DNA of 64,000 nucleotides from Jatrophihabitans telluris. GTDB lineage: Bacteria; Actinomycetota; Actinomycetes; Mycobacteriales; Jatrophihabitantaceae. The notes under the pieces are model-generated. The model was not told the DNA's origin, searched no databases, and saw only the letters and a program-made list of their open reading frames with translations. Where the stretch lies: the NCBI RefSeq assembly GCF_023516435.1, contig NZ_CP097332.1, positions 3,906,001-3,970,000 of the forward strand, written 5' to 3'. The translations under genes were made by a program, and so were the position numbers. Positions 63,139 through 64,000 of this stretch are shown here, piece by piece. Positions within the stretch are counted from its first letter, which is position 1, and each line of letters starts with the position of its first letter.

Positions 63139-64000
63139 TCACCGTGCTCGGACCTTGCGGCATGGGCTCCAGCGGTAGGCGCCGCTGGTGTTTCGGGCTG
63201 CGACTTTGAGGTAGTAGGTGTGGTGGTGGGTGAGGCGGGTGAAGAGGGCGGTGCGGCTGGTGGGGGTGGTGTCGATGGCGCGGGTGGCGCCGCCGGTGCA
63301 GGTGGGGTTGGTGTAGAGGCGGGCGTGGTAGGTGGTGACGGTGCCGATGCCGGGGTGGGCGGTGGACCAGGACAGGCGGGCGGCGGCGGTGGCGGGGGTG
63401 ACGCTGGTGGCCATGGTGGAGGGCAGGGCGCCGGCGGTGAAGGTGGTGATGGTGCGGGTGTTGACGGTGAGGCGGTAGGTGTGGCCGGCGGTGAAGGGGG
63501 TGGCGGCGTAGTAGAAGGCGGAGTGGGTGATGCCGTTGGCGCCGGCGAGGAATTGGCGGGCGAGGGAGCCGGTGGGGTAGGAGTTCTGGTTCAGGGTGCA
63601 GGTGGGCAGGTTCTGGGCGGTGCTGAGGTCGCGCAGGGTGCCGGTGGTGGGGGTGGGGGTGTGCAGGGGCCATTGGATGATGACGGGGGCGGAGACGAGG
63701 CTTTTGCTGGCCCAGGAGTGGCAGGTGTTGGTGGCGGTGGCGAAGGGTTCGGGGGATTCGGTGCCGATGGCGTAGGACAGCAGCGGGGTGGTGGCGTGGT
63801 TGGCGGGGAAGGCGATGATGCTGCCGTGGTAGCTGCCGGCGCGGCCGCGGTAGACGTCGACGGCGGCGGTGAAGGGCCAGGCCAGTGAGCCCGCGCCGTG
63901 GGGGGTGGGGGTGTAGTAGGCGCTGTAGCCGGTGCTGGTCAGGCGGGGGTCGAGCAGGGTCAGGGCGTGGAAGGCGGCGCCGAACCAGTTGGAGACCGCG
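63139..64000 (-). CDS. Secreted protein with C-terminal fibronectin type III domain (5' end missing)
   Basis: The frame runs from the right edge to the stop at 63139; 287 codons are visible and the start is outside the window. The last 95 residues (about 63139-63430) read as a fibronectin type III domain: AAARLSWSTAHPGIGTV near its start, YHARLYTNP, and HHTYYLKVAARNTSGAYRW at the end. The preceding part is rich in Thr, Ala, Ser, Tyr and Trp and contains two Cys, fitting an extracellular beta-rich protein such as a surface adhesin or enzyme accessory. Coding-strand third positions are almost all C, unlike other genes here. The N-terminal function cannot be read. Confidence 0.72.
   Translation of the reverse strand, partial: AVSNWFGAAFHALTLLDPRLTSTGYSAYYTPTPHGAGSLAWPFTAAVDVYRGRAGSYHGSIIAFPANHATTPLLSYAIGTESPEPFATATNTCHSWASKSLVSAPVIIQWPLHTPTPTTGTLRDLSTAQNLPTCTLNQNSYPTGSLARQFLAGANGITHSAFYYAATPFTAGHTYRLTVNTRTITTFTAGALPSTMATSVTPATAAARLSWSTAHPGIGTVTTYHARLYTNPTCTGGATRAIDTTPTSRTALFTRLTHHHTYYLKVAARNTSGAYRWSPCRKVRAR

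Noticed and set aside
63220-63888. A Gly/Val-rich plus-strand frame of 222 codons
   Set aside because: It is the complement of the FN3 protein; its composition results from the C-rich coding strand.

Overview
The window is a high-GC chromosome segment from an actinobacterium. Marker genes include WhiB4, a Crp/Rv3676-type regulator, a PASTA-bearing PBP of the PonA2 type, and DUF1206, and many genes overlap by ATGA/GTGA junctions. Two blocks keep the gene order of Mycobacterium tuberculosis: 1-11706 parallels Rv3672c-Rv3683 (nudix, nth, membrane protein, crp, MBL, RidA, two ArsA/Get3-like ATPases, whiB4, ponA2, metallophosphoesterase), and the lysC-asd, leuA and recR-ybaB-amidase-dnaX genes parallel Rv3708c-Rv3721c. 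The ureide pathway, GABA genes and surface-glycan genes inserted between them are not mycobacterial in layout. A non-mycobacterial lineage such as Frankiales/Nakamurellales/Jatrophihabitantales is plausible, but the genus cannot be fixed from sequence alone.

Layout. 1-11706: DNA repair, redox/cAMP regulation, Get3-like ATPases, cell-wall synthesis. 11834-16847: tRNA-Pro with a terminator, an ECF sigma factor carrying a C-terminal zinc-finger-like tail, a large LuxR/MalT-type ATPase regulator, and peptide deformylase. 16891-20722: TetR regulator, asd, lysC, and an 800-base leader/intergenic region holding three hairpins, a 10-codon Asp-rich micro-ORF, two dyads and a 32-bp repeat array. 20723-27819: GABA transaminase with an aldehyde dehydrogenase and a divergent LysR regulator, a methyltransferase-like protein, a flippase-like membrane protein, and gamma-aminobutyraldehyde dehydrogenase. 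28082-35580: a surface-glycan cluster (epimerase, two glycosyltransferases one of which is fused to a methyltransferase, acyltransferase, large membrane protein). 35804-37807: leuA with a Leu-rich leader peptide. 37763-40349: an orphan mycosin-like protease with a PGY-repeat membrane partner. 40352-45352: recR, ybaB, amidase, protein-tyrosine phosphatase, dnaX. 45446-55411: nitrogen-salvage island (DUF6986, cupin, allantoicase, allantoinase, OHCU decarboxylase, gamma-glutamyl-amine hydrolase, SDR, aldehyde dehydrogenase, glutamine-synthetase-like ligase, GntR regulator). 55544-64000: SRP RNA, two PAP2 phosphatases, DUF1206, tRNA-Ser, a hypothetical protein, tRNA debris, trmL, a second 32-bp repeat array, an OafA-type acyltransferase, a SpoU-family methyltransferase, and the 3' part of a secreted fibronectin-type-III protein.

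How the genes work together. The GABA genes, the aminobutyraldehyde dehydrogenase and the glutamine-synthetase/hydrolase/dehydrogenase set form most of a putrescine-to-succinate route. Beside them lies a nearly complete allantoin-to-glyoxylate route, so much of the window is organic-nitrogen scavenging. PonA2, the amidase, the PAP2 enzymes, the glycan cluster and the OafA protein all act on the envelope. The most unusual signals are the structured region with an Asp-rich micro-ORF upstream of lysC, and the two 32-bp repeat arrays that each abut the stop codon of a minus-strand gene.
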